The notes beneath the pieces are model-generated. The model did no database searches. It saw only the letters and a program-made list of their open reading frames with translations, and was not told the DNA's origin. A stretch of 64,000 nt of DNA, taken from positions 1 through 64,000 of the forward strand of contig JASANE010028122.1 of the NCBI GenBank assembly GCA_030248225.1, given 5' to 3'. Below are positions 40,901 through 54,000 of the stretch, one piece after another. Position 1 is the stretch's first letter. Each line of letters opens with the position of its first letter. This DNA comes from Trileptium ribeirensis. Its lineage: Eukaryota > Nematoda > Enoplea > Enoplida > Thoracostomopsidae. A program made the translations under genes and the position numbers.

Positions 40901-43900
40901 TAGCTTGGATCCTCCTAGAATTCCGGGTACAGTTTTAACAAATTTGCTGGGGTGATTCCGTAGATGCGCCACATTTTTACCTAGGTGAGCCGTCTCGCTC
41001 ACGGCGTATGAAAACAAAAGATCTACTCGGGGATCAGAGCAACTTGGTTCTAGCTTGTGGGCAATATCTAAAGCGCTATTGTCATGTTAATAAAGTTTTA
41101 CTAAGTTCCTATGAGAGTTTGATTCGGCAATGCCTGGTTCCATCCTTAGTTCCTATTGATAAAACTCCAAAAATCGTCGGACGACTCCGCGTCCAAAGAA
41201 AACAATAAAACCATGAAAGTCTTGCGTAAAACCACCAGTAAAATGTTCAACGAGAATGTTATGGCATGACGGCGGATGATTCGGAGTTCGACTAATACTT
41301 TCCAATCAAAACAGTGTTTATTTAACCTCGGTCAGCTCAAACTAAAATTTTCAATCTCATCTTGACTCAGGGAATCGTGCAAAAATACTTGACGCGAGTG
41401 TCGCGTTTGTTTGTGCCCTAACTCTGTGACCGAGGGAGGTCCAGTACGACTTTCGCTACCGAATTAATACGTCTGAGTCTTCGAGTCGGCGGGACAAGCT
41501 AGGACGGACAGGGTTATCATGTAAACGGGAGTGTGGACTGGGAGGTCGTGGAGGCTTAGGCTAAAGGTTGATCAATGTGAACTATTCACTCCTACCTTAA
41601 CTGTTCGCAGGACTAATCCTATCTCCTATCGGTACCGTGCCGTCGTTAACCTACGCCTCCCCGTCCACACTTACATCTTTGTATCCTTTGACTCGGCGTC
41701 CATCGCGGGTGTCCGTCCAACCATAGAAACAACCAATGAAAACCATATGAACAGAAAGCACGCTTGAACAAACTGTCGTGATAAATAAAAGCGACAGAGC
41801 CGGTCTGCAAAACGACCGAACTCTGCACTGCCGCAGTCGTGTGGAAGGATAGAGACTTCGTGCGGCTCTGGTTTTACATGAAATTTGAAAATATTTGAAA
41901 TTTTGAATTTTGGGTCCGTTAGGGTGCTTATTCAGCACTTTTCTGGAATTCTGACCCCATTTTAGGCTTTAATGTAAATATTGTTATCGGAACGAATTCC
42001 GATCATATTTTGAAAAATTTTATGTCTAAAATTTGTATAAATTTTATATAAGAAAAAGATTTACGACCTCAAAGTTGATATAAAACTTTAATAAACTTAT
42101 ACCAAGCCTAACCAAAACTAAATTAAACTACCAAACACTATTACTCGACACGTGAGTAAATGCCGGTACTGCACATTGCTTCAAACGTTCCGAATGTTTC
42201 TACGCGAGACTGGTATCAGCTCGATACTGGGTTGTTTATATTATTTTAATATAGAGCTGACTGCTTCAATATTAACTTTATAGCAAACGGGAGGGGGTCG
42301 AATTTATTTACTCAAAGCAGCAAAGTTCGGTACTCGGAGGCAAATAGAAACAGCAATCCCCACACAAAACTGTACAAATTCATACAGACTTTATATCAGC
42401 GCTTACTGGACACGATCGGAGATGTACTACGTTGCATTCCTAATATAAAGCTGTATAATGTTGTGTCGATTTTATATCGAACCCTGCTGATAAGAGCATT
42501 GTCCTTATATAAATTCTATATTAAATTTATATAAACTTCAAGTCGGCCGATGTTTACTTAAAGAATTGATGTCCTTCAATCAAAGCGCAAGTTCCAGCTT
42601 ATAGACGACTACTTCCATACTCAGCCGCTTATAAGTGCTTCAGTACATCAACAGGCCACTCAAATTAAGTTTCCCTATTAAGTTAATATAAAAATTGATT
42701 GTTTACTTTGATGGAAACATCACTTGTATATCGAAAGTACGCCCTTATACGAGTTTATATGTATATGTGTGGCCAGTGTTCGTGTGAAGGAAACGTAGCT
42801 TGTGTAAACAAAACAAAAGAAAGCAAGCGCAAAGGGTAAAAAGATGGTGGGGGTTCCTGGGGAATGGCCAGAGTGCCAAATAAGACTCGGATTCGGACTC
42901 AGCAAGTCCGTCCGAGCAAAACAATATGTAACAGGACCGTATTCGGTCTACAGGGGGAAATAAGCTCTTGAGGGAGGGTCCATGCCAAATTTTTCCTTGG
43001 GAAGGGTGTTTTAAACGGTTCCCCTGTGCTCGGGGTATACTCTTCTGGGGTGTTTTATATATTTTTGGGTTAGTCTTGACAAGGGGAACAAAATGAGGGG
43101 TGACACGCCTGTCAGGGCGTTATTTCCGAAATCTTCATATAAGCGGGTACCTAAAAGTGGGCACAGCGGGACCGGTCCGGGCTCAAATTAAAGCCTCGGA
43201 TCTGGGAATTCCAATGGTGCCACATATATACCTGTTTGGCCAATAGTCGTTAAGTTATTGAATTAATTGTATTTTATTGATTTGCGTAGCTACATATTCA
43301 CTCCTATGTCCGTGAATCCGGGTCCGATTTCCACGAAACCGGTCTCATTCGAAAGATCGTCAAATTCTCTATGATAAATGCTAAGTACTTAACTTTGAAA
43401 TTCCCAACGGTTCCGGAGATATGGACCGGAGCCGACATTTTCGATACCAAATTTTCTAATTTTATTTCTTATCGTAACCAGCGCGAATGAACGCTGGTAA
43501 GTAATATTTCTTAAAGCCTAGCAACTTACCAGTGTGGCGATAACCAACGAGCACTGGTAAATTTTATAGTTTCGGTTTGCTCTTATAATTTTCAGGAAAT
43601 TGTCTCAATCGCTGTTCGCTTTCGAGCGCACAGCCATATTTTTGTGGTCCTCATTCGTGAGGACGGTCGTGACGGGTCCTCGTCACGGCCAGTTATTCCA
43701 ATAAAAATTTGTAACAACGTTCGTGGTCTTACCATTTGGGGTAGGGCAATTCCTGCATAGGTATTTATACTGGGATCAGCGGGGGAGTCGTACCGCCCTA
43801 AAATTCTCAACAAATCGAGTATGGCAAGAGCTCGCCATACTCACATTCTGCTCCTATAAAATACCAGTTTGCGTGCGTAAAATCCCTAAACTTCCTCCTA

Positions 43901-45472
43901 AAATCATGTCAAATAAGTTACATTCCATCAATCGCATTTCCAGCCTAAAAGTCGCAGGAATGCAACAGAATACAACAAACAGGATACATAATACCAGAAT
44001 CAAATCCAGGCGCTCTTATGGCCTGATCAATCCAACAGAATAGTACAGCTATAGCACAACACGATCATATACAATGATATACAATGATAACAATAGGGCG
44101 GCGCTTTTATAGCCTCATATAATAACAATGAACGGTATGAATACAGTACAGAAAATATATATATGCATATATCTGGTTAACAATTTATGTACCAATAAAT
44201 TTGCTGGATCATGCACCAGAAAATACATATACGAGCAACAGCATCGGTTCCACGGTACACAATCATACGATACAATTATGGTAACATATATCGAAAACGT
44301 GCCTTTATTGCCACCACAAGCACTACAATAACGATGATAATTATACGTAATTCAAATATGTACACCAATGATGCCTTTATGGCCAATGATAATCGGTAAA
44401 ATCATGATAATGCCAATATATGTGTATCAAGGCGTGCCTTCAGGGCATTATTATCAATATGTATCTAGATGATTATGGATGTCTATACGGTTACAATTCC
44501 TTGACGATTATCCATCCCTGAAATAACAATAACGATACCCATCTTGGTCGAAACCATGTCGGCCGTGCAGGCCGAAATACTGAAAATACAAGTCGGTTAC
44601 ATAGCGGGACTGTTGAACCTGATTATTCCGTTTACCTATATATATAGATATATATGATGCTATTGAATTTGTTCCGATTACGTACATATATACTTTGATT
44701 TCAGTTCTGTTTTAATTATTTACATATGTACCCAGTGATTTCTGACTTGTTGTAATTATGTACTTATATAACTGTATTGATCTTACGAGTTATTTCAATT
44801 ACTGGTTTACGTATATACGGTGGTTCATGGTTTGTGCCAGTTAGGCAGTTTGCATATGAGGTGACAACAGGGCTTTATGGTCTACGGGTATATATAGAGG
44901 AACTCAGTATATATATTTGCTTGCGCCAAGAGGCGATTGGCTGGTTCTACTTACATAAATGTACGTATTGTAATGCGACGGTGGGCTCCTCACCCTTTTG
45001 GGCTATTCCCGTCGGGTGTCCCGGGTTGGGGAAACAGTGGTGGCTGAATTCAAAAATGTTGGCACTATACACGTGGTCATGATTATTGGAGAACTCGACT
45101 AAAAGTTGACCATTACACTATGGACAGGATTTTCGGTATTTGGGAAAAGGTTGTCCATTACACTGTGGACAGGATTTTTGGTATTCGAAAAAAATGTTGT
45201 CCATTATACTGTGGACAGGATTTTTGGTATTCGGAAAAATGTTGTCCATTATACTGTGGACATAATTATTGGTGGTCGAAAAAATGTTGACCATGGCACT
45301 GTGGTCAGATTTATTTTTGTTCGAAAAAATGTTGACCATTGGGGTGTGGTCAGAATTATCGTAAAAGTTGACCATTATCGTGTGGTCAAGATTATGGGTT
45401 TTCGCTAAAAGTTTGCCATTAGGCTGTGGTCAGGATTATCCACCTCGTAACGATCCGTATGGATCTGTTACA
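37953..45472 (-). repeat. 5' LTR of the giant element (7520 bp)
   Basis: Near-identical direct copy of 9412-17158. It would hold the promoter in element orientation, reading down from 45472. It lacks about 136 bp around 40567 and two units of the 45-bp array (45052-45443) compared with the other LTR. No gene seen; shared short frames are copies, not conserved proteins. Confidence 0.92.
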
Positions 45473-45476
45473 ATAT
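45473..45476. repeat. Target site duplication, right (ATAT)
   Basis: Direct copy of 9408-9411 following the LTR end GTTACA. Confidence 0.85.
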
Positions 45477-47333
45477 GTTTGCGGCAAAGTAGCGTAATGG
45501 GTTATGCTTCTTTTCTACAAAGCTGTGAATTTGGTACAAATATTGTGTATTTTACTCGAATTAGTGCACTAAAGACCCAACGGTAGTTGGACATACGTAC
45601 AAAATATTTTTTAACAGTAAAATCAAACACGGATACAAATCATACACAAGCTCAGATTGTACTGATGCTTCAGGAGAGGCTTCAAATTTCGCTGTATTAG
45701 TTTGCATTTATATGCAGTAGTTATAGAAGAGAACATATAAAAGGAAATAGTTCGCGAATACCAAGAGCAGAGAGCGCTATAGCTACGTTAGTTATTCAAA
45801 AAGATTTACTGTAATTTCTGTCCATTACTGTAATATGTTTACCAAAAATGGATGTCGTTCCCCGAGCTTTGCTCGCGAGCCGGTTTAATCCTAGTTCTAA
45901 AGAAATTCATTATAAAAAATTTTGTACAATTAAAGAGTTTTCATTATCAATATTTTAATACTTTCCAAATTCTAATTCCTAGTTCACTCGCGGCTCGCTA
46001 GACACTGCGCAACTAGCTCGCTCAGAAAATGCCAGTCTTTTGCGGCGACGACTGTGTACATTTTCCGAAGTAGTTTTCAGCCTTTGTAGTTATGTTATAC
46101 ATATGTTGTCCGTTTAATTCCCCATGAGCATTTCTCTATTTCTACGGAAAATTTAAGAGCACATTACGACAAAATGTATTCACAAACATGCTACGATCTC
46201 TATTATGGTTTAAAAATACTCTCAGTTAGGCAAACACTGACAGCGGTACTTTATTTAAGCAATGTATGACCCAAGTTTCCTGCCCAGTATCTGTTCTTAC
46301 ATTGAAATATTGATGCAAATACCAATCGCCAAACCTGTCTTTGTCAATTGTCTATTCCAATATTATACTGTCACACATATTATTTGACTCCGACTTCAGC
46401 CAGAGATAGGTAATTTATTTAACTGATTTACTGAATTTCATTTGGAAATAAAATACCAGAATTTACTAAAATCACACATTCGTTCGCTGAAGATTAAAAT
46501 TTCTCGAGACCAAAACAGCTCCAATTCCGGCTAATTTCAGTTCAGGAGTAGACTGTAGTACTTTGAAACCTGGGCTACTTGAAAAAGCCTGCCTTTAAAT
46601 TTATTTATAAATATTTTTCAGGCTTTTGTTTTCACGTACTGACCGAACATAAACAGGAGTAGACTGTAGTACTCTGAAACTTGGGCTACTTGGAAAAGCC
46701 TGTCTTTAAATTTATATTTATTTTTCAGGCTTTTGTTTTCACGTACTGACCGAACATAAATGCAAAAAATAGATTTATATGTGATTAAACAAAATTCCAA
46801 TGGATTTAAATGAAATTTTGATCAATGTCAACTGTGATCGATTTCGATTGCAACTGCTGGCGCCGACGGTACCTGCGGTAGGCAAAATTACTATAACAAT
46901 AAGTTATTGTCACAAGAACTGATGCTCAAGGATTAATCCTTGTTAAAACTGTTCTCAGCGACACCATCCAACAATGATATAATGACATCGTGGCAAGTTT
47001 TCCACGTCGAATGATAGTATGGTGTTTTGTCTTTCTTACCCAGAAATAAACCTAAACTCACAATCAACTTTAAATTATTTCTGTACTATGGTACTCACGT
47101 CAAGCTCCTCATCCCCCACTGTTATAGCGGTAGTGAGACAAAACTTGACATGATCCAATATATGTTCAGTCAAGCTCAGAAATACATTACGTACATATTA
47201 CAAAAACAATTCAGCAATTTTGCTTTTTATTATACAAGCTACTAAACGTTTGAAGTCACAAAACTTACGTACAAGAACTCATACACAATGGTTAAATAAA
47301 AAAATATAACCCATGCCAAGTAAAAAAATTTAC
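45477..47333. other. Non-coding flank, probably TBL1 intron or 3' region
   Basis: No convincing reading frame. A 107-111 bp unit is duplicated in tandem at 46543-46653 and 46654-46760 (CAGGAGTAGACTGTAGTAC...). The terminal TBL1 exon was searched for here by eye and not found. Confidence 0.45.
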
Positions 47334-47447
47334 CGAGCCATCGGACGCAGAAGCTCCAACTTTGTCTCCTCTGTGATTCCAACAGACCTCAAATATTCCG
47401 CCACCTGGTTTAACAGTACCCGTGTAACTTTGGATCAAGTGTCCGCT
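47334..47447 (-). CDS. TBL1XR1: TBL1/TBL1XR1-like WD40 gene, penultimate-type exon
   Basis: 114 bp, 38 codons, bounded by TTTTCAG on the acceptor side and TCG|GTAAAT on the donor side. It encodes [10 protein letters not shown], a five-residue insertion (TVKPG), then GGIFEVCWN and [12 protein letters not shown], matching the last WD40 blade of TBL1/TBL1XR1 (Drosophila Ebi), a core subunit of the NCoR/SMRT-HDAC3 corepressor in the nucleus. It joins the exon at 59396-59561 in phase 0 (DTK|SGH), the order of the known protein. The final residues after DGS must lie in another exon further downstream (lower coordinates). Too short to appear as an open frame from ATG. Confidence 0.9.
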
Positions 47448-48823
47448 CTGAAAATACAATTATTAATTTCTATGCGTAGTTGACTAAAAATACTTCACCC
47501 ATAACTACGTTATTATGGGAACTTGGCAGTATACTCTGTTGCAACTACCACAATGTTTTATTTATCACTGTACCATTTTCCGACAAGCTTCATTTAGAAT
47601 CTTCAGTCTGTCTCCGCACACATTTTATAAATTTATCGTCTCACAAATTATAAATCCCATAAAATCCTTATAAGTTACAAATTTGCAGAATTTCCGGTTA
47701 TGTATCACATTGATCCCTGTTGGACTGGCTACTTCCAAACCTGCCTTCATTATCCAGGAACTATGTGCTTTGTATTTTCGGATACACTTCCACGATACTT
47801 AACTAATTGGCCGACTTCCAAAATAGTGACAACACAACAAAACGGCTGATTTTTTACACTCGGAGGTTTTCGATGATACTGATTATGAATATGTGACATA
47901 TAAAGGTTTACAATTTTATTATGTGTGTTATTAGCTATTTTGTTAGTTTGTATTACCAATTAATTAGCTAGCTAGCTTTTTGTATGGTGGATTTGACATC
48001 AATTGTGTAAAACGTGATACTTATTATAAATTAATTAAATATTTAGTTGAAATATTTAAGATATAAATTATTTTGCCTATTGCTCCGCTCACTTTTTGTA
48101 ATTTAGTACATTTACTAGTTATTAGCGACATACCCAACACATGTTTAAACAATTAACGGGATAAATAACTTTATTAAATCATCTTATACCCCAATAAGCA
48201 AAAACACACTTTGCAATCAAAATTTATAAAATTTCACATATTAGTGTATTTTTAACTTTGGCTCATAACTCGATAACGGCGGTTATGCAACTGCACAACT
48301 CGATTCTCGATGATTTTAAATATCATGAAATGCTTCTGGCAACAGTTAAAACAATCAAATATGAGCAAACTCCAAAAAACCATAATCAAAAAACTTCCAT
48401 TTCGTGGCAATTAGGACCTGAAATAATTGGAATACAGGTAAAATAAAGCCAAGTGCTAGAGCATATTAAGTGTGGAATAGGAAAATTCGCGAAAACCATC
48501 AACATAGTGAAGAGTTATGCGCGACACATGCGATGACAATTTTCTGCATAGGTAACCACCATTTGGAAAAACTCCGTTTATCACGTCAATGGCAATAGAG
48601 ATAAAACTTGCGGCATTACAAACTTAAGCTAACTTTAGGTGCCCCGATTCGTACAGACTGCTCACATACCCGATACGATATGTAGTTTTGCACTTTTGGA
48701 AAAGCCAACAATTAGTAGAAAATAATATTTTGAAAATATAATTAATAATACTAGTATATATGTCGCAAACGAGGGTGAAACAGAGAACGTGGTTTCATTA
48801 AGAGGTCATTTTGTGTAACGCGT
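47448..48823. other. TBL1 intron, proximal part
   Basis: AT-rich intronic DNA between the two TBL1 exons. No additional exon or element recognised. Confidence 0.5.
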
Positions 48824-49195
48824 GAATCCACTTTACGTGTGTACATTGTGGTTGTTCTTTTGTCAAGTCAGTTCACGATCGTAAAAGCGATGCAGCAACG
48901 CGTAGGCGCTGTTCGAGGTCACTATTTTGCGATTCATCATAGCATTTTCCTGACTGCCAAAACGCAATTACCAATTGCGTTTTTTCTCATAATGCAAATA
49001 TATTTTTCTCATATACACAAATAGACCGCGAACATCGCTGTTTGATTCAGAATGACATTAGATGAACGCGCGCAAATGTGCGAAATGGAGAAAAATATGT
49101 GTGAACGCAAGTTCCATTTGTGTGACAAAAATGTGACCGCGAATCAATTCGTTATTTTGACAAAAAAACTTGGAGTATGCACCTAAAGTGGACTC
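48824..49195. mobile_element. MITE copy B with terminal inverted repeats
   Basis: Starts GAATCCACTTTACGTGTGTAC and ends with the inverted complement of GAGTCCACTTTAGGTGCATAC, about 21 bp each. Internal sequence matches the element starting at 5792. At 372 bp with no ORF it is non-autonomous; I see no clear target duplication, so the superfamily is open. Confidence 0.6.
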
Positions 49196-49749
49196 AGTTC
49201 TAACAGGCTTTGTTATATATATACTACACTAAAACCCATGTAACCCAACTATAACCAACCTCAAAAAACAATACATAAAATATTATTGATGCTCTGCACG
49301 CAATACATAACAAAACAAATGAAAATTCACTACATTTTGGAAATCGGGTACATCGACCGTAAAACATTTGAAATCCCATGAAAAGGTATGATCAAGTCAA
49401 GTTGGACTGCAGAAAGGAAAACATACGTATTCATACTGCTTGATAACCTAATGGATAATTGTTGTGAGGTTAAACACAATATTGTAAAATTTGAATAATC
49501 AATGTTTGTATCAAAAGGTCGACAAACCATTTTCAAGTCCACGGCGGCCCAGAGAGTGATCGCACAAGAAAGTGTTGGTTCAGCGAAGTTGTAGATCTCG
49601 ATGAGCAGATTATGTCCCGGTTTTCTGATGCGAAGCTTGTTTCGCAAGATATGGGCTGCGAAAGACTTGTGCCCTTATGGTCATATTTGGCAAACAACCC
49701 TTAAAAACTGTGTTTTCCATTTTGGTCCCGAAAATGGTACCAAAGCGTG

Positions 49750-50080
49750 TCTCGGATTGTGAGAATCGTGCTCTCTCCTCTTCTTACTGTTGCAGGTGAA
49801 CTGCCACGACTGAACAATGAAGCTGACAAAACGCAGAGGATCAACATTTGAAGCAGTCACGAAGCGAGGTGAGCGGCTGTGCACAGCAAGTGATCGTTAT
49901 GTATCACACTCGCATCACACTCCTGTGACAGCTTCAGCGATAAAAATACATCATAAATCATTACAACTAATGTCAATGTCAACGCTTCATGACTCCATCA
50001 CTGGGTCATAAGAACAACAACAGCTTTCTATCAACATGAGCCTTTACATTGTGTCACTAACAACATCGTTACCGACATCT
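49750..50080. repeat. Dispersed repeat, copy 1
   Basis: Similar to 58425-58735, starting at TGTCTCGGATTGTGAGAA and running through GTGAACTGCCACGA, CATCACACTCC and ACAACAGCTTTCTATCA. The two copies lie on either side of the solo LTR, in the same orientation. Family unknown. Confidence 0.55.
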
Positions 50081-51047
50081 TTCACTAACGCGTCTCACAG
50101 TCGTGCTCTTCCAGTTTGTTATGTTGGATTACATCGGTCCGTTCAATGTGGTTTCGGTCTCCGAATCGAAGAAAACTTGGGCTTGTTTGTTCACCTGTCT
50201 AGCGACATGAGCTGTGCACCTCGAGTGCGTTACCGATTGTACTGCGCATTGCTTCGTGAACTGTATAAGTAGATTTATCGCCCGCCGCTGCTCTCCGGAG
50301 GAGTCATTTCGAACAATGCTCCGCAGTTTAGATTAGCCAAACCGATGTTTGACAAGACTTGGTACCGTGTATTGACGGATTCAGAGGTGCAAACATGTTG
50401 TGCGTCAAACTATACGTTGGACGCTCACTGCCGCTCTGTCTCCGTGGAAAGGGGGCGGAGGAGGTCTGTACGAAAGGCAGGTTGGCACTGTCAAGGCTGC
50501 ATTTGTGTACGTGGTTCGTCGAAAGTTATTACACTGGGAGGATTTTATGAAATAACCGAAACTGAGGCTGTGGATAACAGTAGGCCAATAACAAGCGTTG
50601 TGGATGATATCCACTTTTCTATAGCGTGACGCCCCATGGGTTTCATTTTAGAGCGGCCAGCAGGAGTCCCTGCCGTGGATTTATCAGTGTTGCCAGAAGG
50701 TACATTCGCAGGTAAACAGCTGGTAAGATTTTGGAAATCAAAACAGTGCCGCCTCGAGCTGCTTTGGAAACAGTGGTAGTGGTATAATAAGTACTTGACC
50801 AGTCTACGTGAACGGCACAGTGATGTTCGTCGCACTAGACGAAGCGTCAAAAATAGTGTTCCGCGAGTTGGAAAAGTTATCACAATTCATTCGGTAGAAA
50901 CATCATGCGGCTCATGGCATTTGAATCGCGTCTTGAAATTAATCCAAAACAACCATAGATCACTACCTTTCGTGGAATTACTGTTACCCAATAAACACAT
51001 TGTCCGCCGTTCTTGGATTACTTTATACAGTCTGGAGCCTGATGAAA
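50081..51047. other. TBL1 intron; unassigned open frames
   Basis: Plus-strand frames at 50036-50272, 50345-50629 and 50795-51097 show no recognisable domain; the last crosses into the LTR. The whole stretch lies within the TBL1 intron. It may belong to the dispersed repeat that begins at 49750. Confidence 0.35.
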
Positions 51048-51051
51048 CTAA
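51048..51051. repeat. Target site duplication of solo LTR (CTAA), left
   Basis: CTAA precedes TGTATTCGACG at 51052 and recurs at 58172-58175 after GTTACA. Confidence 0.75.
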
Positions 51052-54000
51052 TGTATTCGACGTGACGCTGGTGCATTACGCACTTCCACAAACGTAATGC
51101 CCATACGACCCCGGCTATCGTGACTTCAAGGGCGGACCTATTGGGTTCAAATTCTTAATTTTTCTTTTTCAATTCGGGTCAGGCCCAAGAAATTACGGAG
51201 CTTAGCAAGCCGCAGAAGCGCTTCACAGGATCTGTTCTGATCCTGCCGGACGGGTTGCGCACGTAGTCTACGAGGTACTACTATTGAGGTCCACAGGGAG
51301 GTCGGCTCCGTCACCTGCTCACAGGCCAAAGAGACCATACTGCTATTCCCTATCCACGTTTAACCCGGGAAGTGTAAGATTTTGGGTATTTGCGTTTGAT
51401 GAAAATCGGTTCCCACTTTCTCGGAACGGTTAATTTGTTTAGCCAGTGGCCCCCACTAGGGTCCGACAAATCCCTAGACGTTTAACGTCGGATTCGCGCG
51501 TGTAATTTCCTATTTTGGGTGCTCAGCGCGAGTTTTAAAATTCGGCGGTAACTTTTCCTTATTAGCCACATGAGTCGTACTTATACAATAACACAATTGA
51601 ATCGGCGAGTCACGCTAAGGTTTGCTTCTTCAATGCGCGTGTCAAACCTGAACGAGGGTCGTCGATAAGGGTGACGGATTTCAAACCCCTGTGAATGCGT
51701 ACCTATCGCTACTAAGGGTCAGCAAAACACTTGGACACGTCGGGTTTTGATTGAGCATTTATTGACGAGTCACAATTATGGTATAGACAAACATAGAAAG
51801 GTATAATGTTACTAGTATGGGACGTTGTTAGGAAAATGAGCATGGCGGCAAAGGGGTGGGTTACGGAGTCATCACCTTTTTGACAGAACTCTCACAGCTG
51901 AGTCAAATCACGGCGTGTACTGCTAAGCCTTTTCTAATGACAGCTGCGCTCACCTTACTCATGAAAAACAGTGGGTCAAATCAAAATCCAGTACCGGTAA
52001 GTAGTACGGTTAGTTGTCGATAAAAAGAGGCGCCATTGAACTAACTACTTGCTCGGCACTACGATTGCTCGTAAAGGGGTACTCCGACAAAACAGCAGGT
52101 TCAAGTAAGCGAAAGGCGGTAATGAAATGAGGCAATGAGGCAGGCGGGACAAAGCTTACAATGGGAAATTTTCGGGACTCAATCTTGCTCATCCTAATCG
52201 CGAAACTATGGTACATGATAAGTAAGCACTTGTAAATGTAATACGGTAGCGATTGGTTTAACATACGGCAAAGTATCATTACAACGATCGAGAAATGGTA
52301 TATATTGACAATACAGTGAGTTTAGGAGGCAATCCTTGGTACGAGTCATGAATTCTCCTATAATACGACAATGGTACGATAACTAAATTTTTCCTACTCG
52401 CATACATACATACTTACGGTGACCATAAATAAAAATAATTTCAGCGGGTTGTATAGACATAACAGAGGAATTTTGGGTTCTAATTGGTAACAAAATCACT
52501 TCACAAGCCCCGCGGTAAAATGGCAAAATTTGGTCTTAAATTGCGGCTAATCCATGATGTTAATAACTGCCAAATACAGACTTTTCGAGTCCACAAACGT
52601 GGGCTATAACTATGCAAAAATGATCGAGTAGACTTATTTCATATATCGCGCGTGGGTCCCGGTAGACTAAGAGTGGGGCCGAATTTTCTATCCTTTCAAC
52701 TTTTCCTGTCCTACAATTATTGCTTTAATTTACTATGCGGGTTATACATATGATTTGAGTGATATACGATTGGGTTTAAATCCTAATTCAATAGATTTGT
52801 GTTGTTGATTCGTCCTGAGACACTAAACGATATGCTAGAACGTCCAAGTAGGCCACTACTGAAGTAATGAACCTTTCTGGAGCATTCTTAACTCCTACGG
52901 GCGAACAAACTTGGTGTGCTTAATTGATTGTCTGCACTAGTTCACTGCGTACTTATCTCAATTAATAAAGTTGGATGTTGTACTAGAGCGATCGAATCGT
53001 TCATTATTGCTACTAAGCAGCGGTAAGGGACAAAACTCGAGCGAGTCTCTAACTTATGACACAATCCAAAATTTGTCCTGGATTCTATTAATTAATGCCG
53101 AAAAGCGGCTGTGCGTTATCATTATACAAATTTTATGCCAGCCAACATTGGGGCGAAGGGGGCAGGCGTTAAAATTGCAATTACGTATCTGCAAACTTGA
53201 CTAAAATGAGAGCTAGGCGTAGCGATGCCTCATAGGTCATCGGCATTATCCTAAAGGTACTAAAACTTAGGTTATTTTGACTTAAAAACTGCTCTCGAAC
53301 AGAGCTCTATTTGGTATCAAAATAGAACTACCATTTTCAGCGTGTCCTACTCGACAAAGGGAGTCAGTAAGCGGAGGCCCCGGTTGTCGGGACAACCGTA
53401 CCACCGTTATTTACTGCAATTCATTCCGTTTGTATCCTTAAATCGCTCGGATTCCTAATTTTCGCTCTAGACTTTGAGTATGGTTCTATAGGGGCTGGGG
53501 AAACCTATAATCTTCAATATCTTCCTAATTTACCGGCTTTTCACTATGAACTTTTGCCTGGAGGCTGGGTTTGACCTTGTTTATCGATTTACTAGAACCG
53601 GGCCAGCAGTCCTCACAAAAATTCGTCCGTCGGGCCGAGACCCGATAGATTCGATATCGCATCTGGCGATATCGATAACGTTGAAATACGAAATATTGAC
53701 ACTTATAGTGCAAGTTATCAACACTGGAGAAATTAATGTTTTCCCTTTCTTAACCAAAATAAGTGTAAAAGCAAGACCGAAACCGACTTACAAAAATAGT
53801 ATAATTTGGGAAATTTGAACTACAATCTGAGCGACGGTTGTGCGGCTTGGGTTTGGATTTCCTATAACTTTTGAACGGGCTCAATGGTTTAAATGGAAGG
53901 CGTATCGGGCCTCTACGTATACGAGAAAAATCATCAAAATTCCTGGAGTAGACATCGAGTTATTGACATTTAAAGTATGAGTAAGGGCGGACCCCTGTCA

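Larger units (their letters stand above)
9412..45472 (-). mobile_element. Giant Ty3/gypsy-type LTR retroelement with env-like and NADAR ORFs
   Basis: Two direct repeats of 7747 bp (9412-17158) and 7520 bp (37953-45472) bound a 20,794-bp internal region whose genes all lie on the minus strand. The ends are TGTAAT and GTTACA as read on the plus strand, flanked by an ATAT duplication. The order in element orientation is gag, zinc knuckle/acidic region, unknown ORF, env-like, protease, RT, RNase H, integrase, tail repeats, AT-hook-like region, NADAR. RT and integrase motifs are of the Ty3/gypsy (Metaviridae) type. Several in-frame stops, frameshifts and altered active-site residues show this copy is decayed. 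About 2% LTR divergence (13 differences in about 585 sampled positions) fits an old insertion. Confidence 0.93.

Noticed and set aside
50345..50629. Cysteine-containing frame thought to be a PHD/RING-type finger
   Set aside because: Cysteine and histidine spacing fits neither family, and the stretch lies in intronic repeat DNA.
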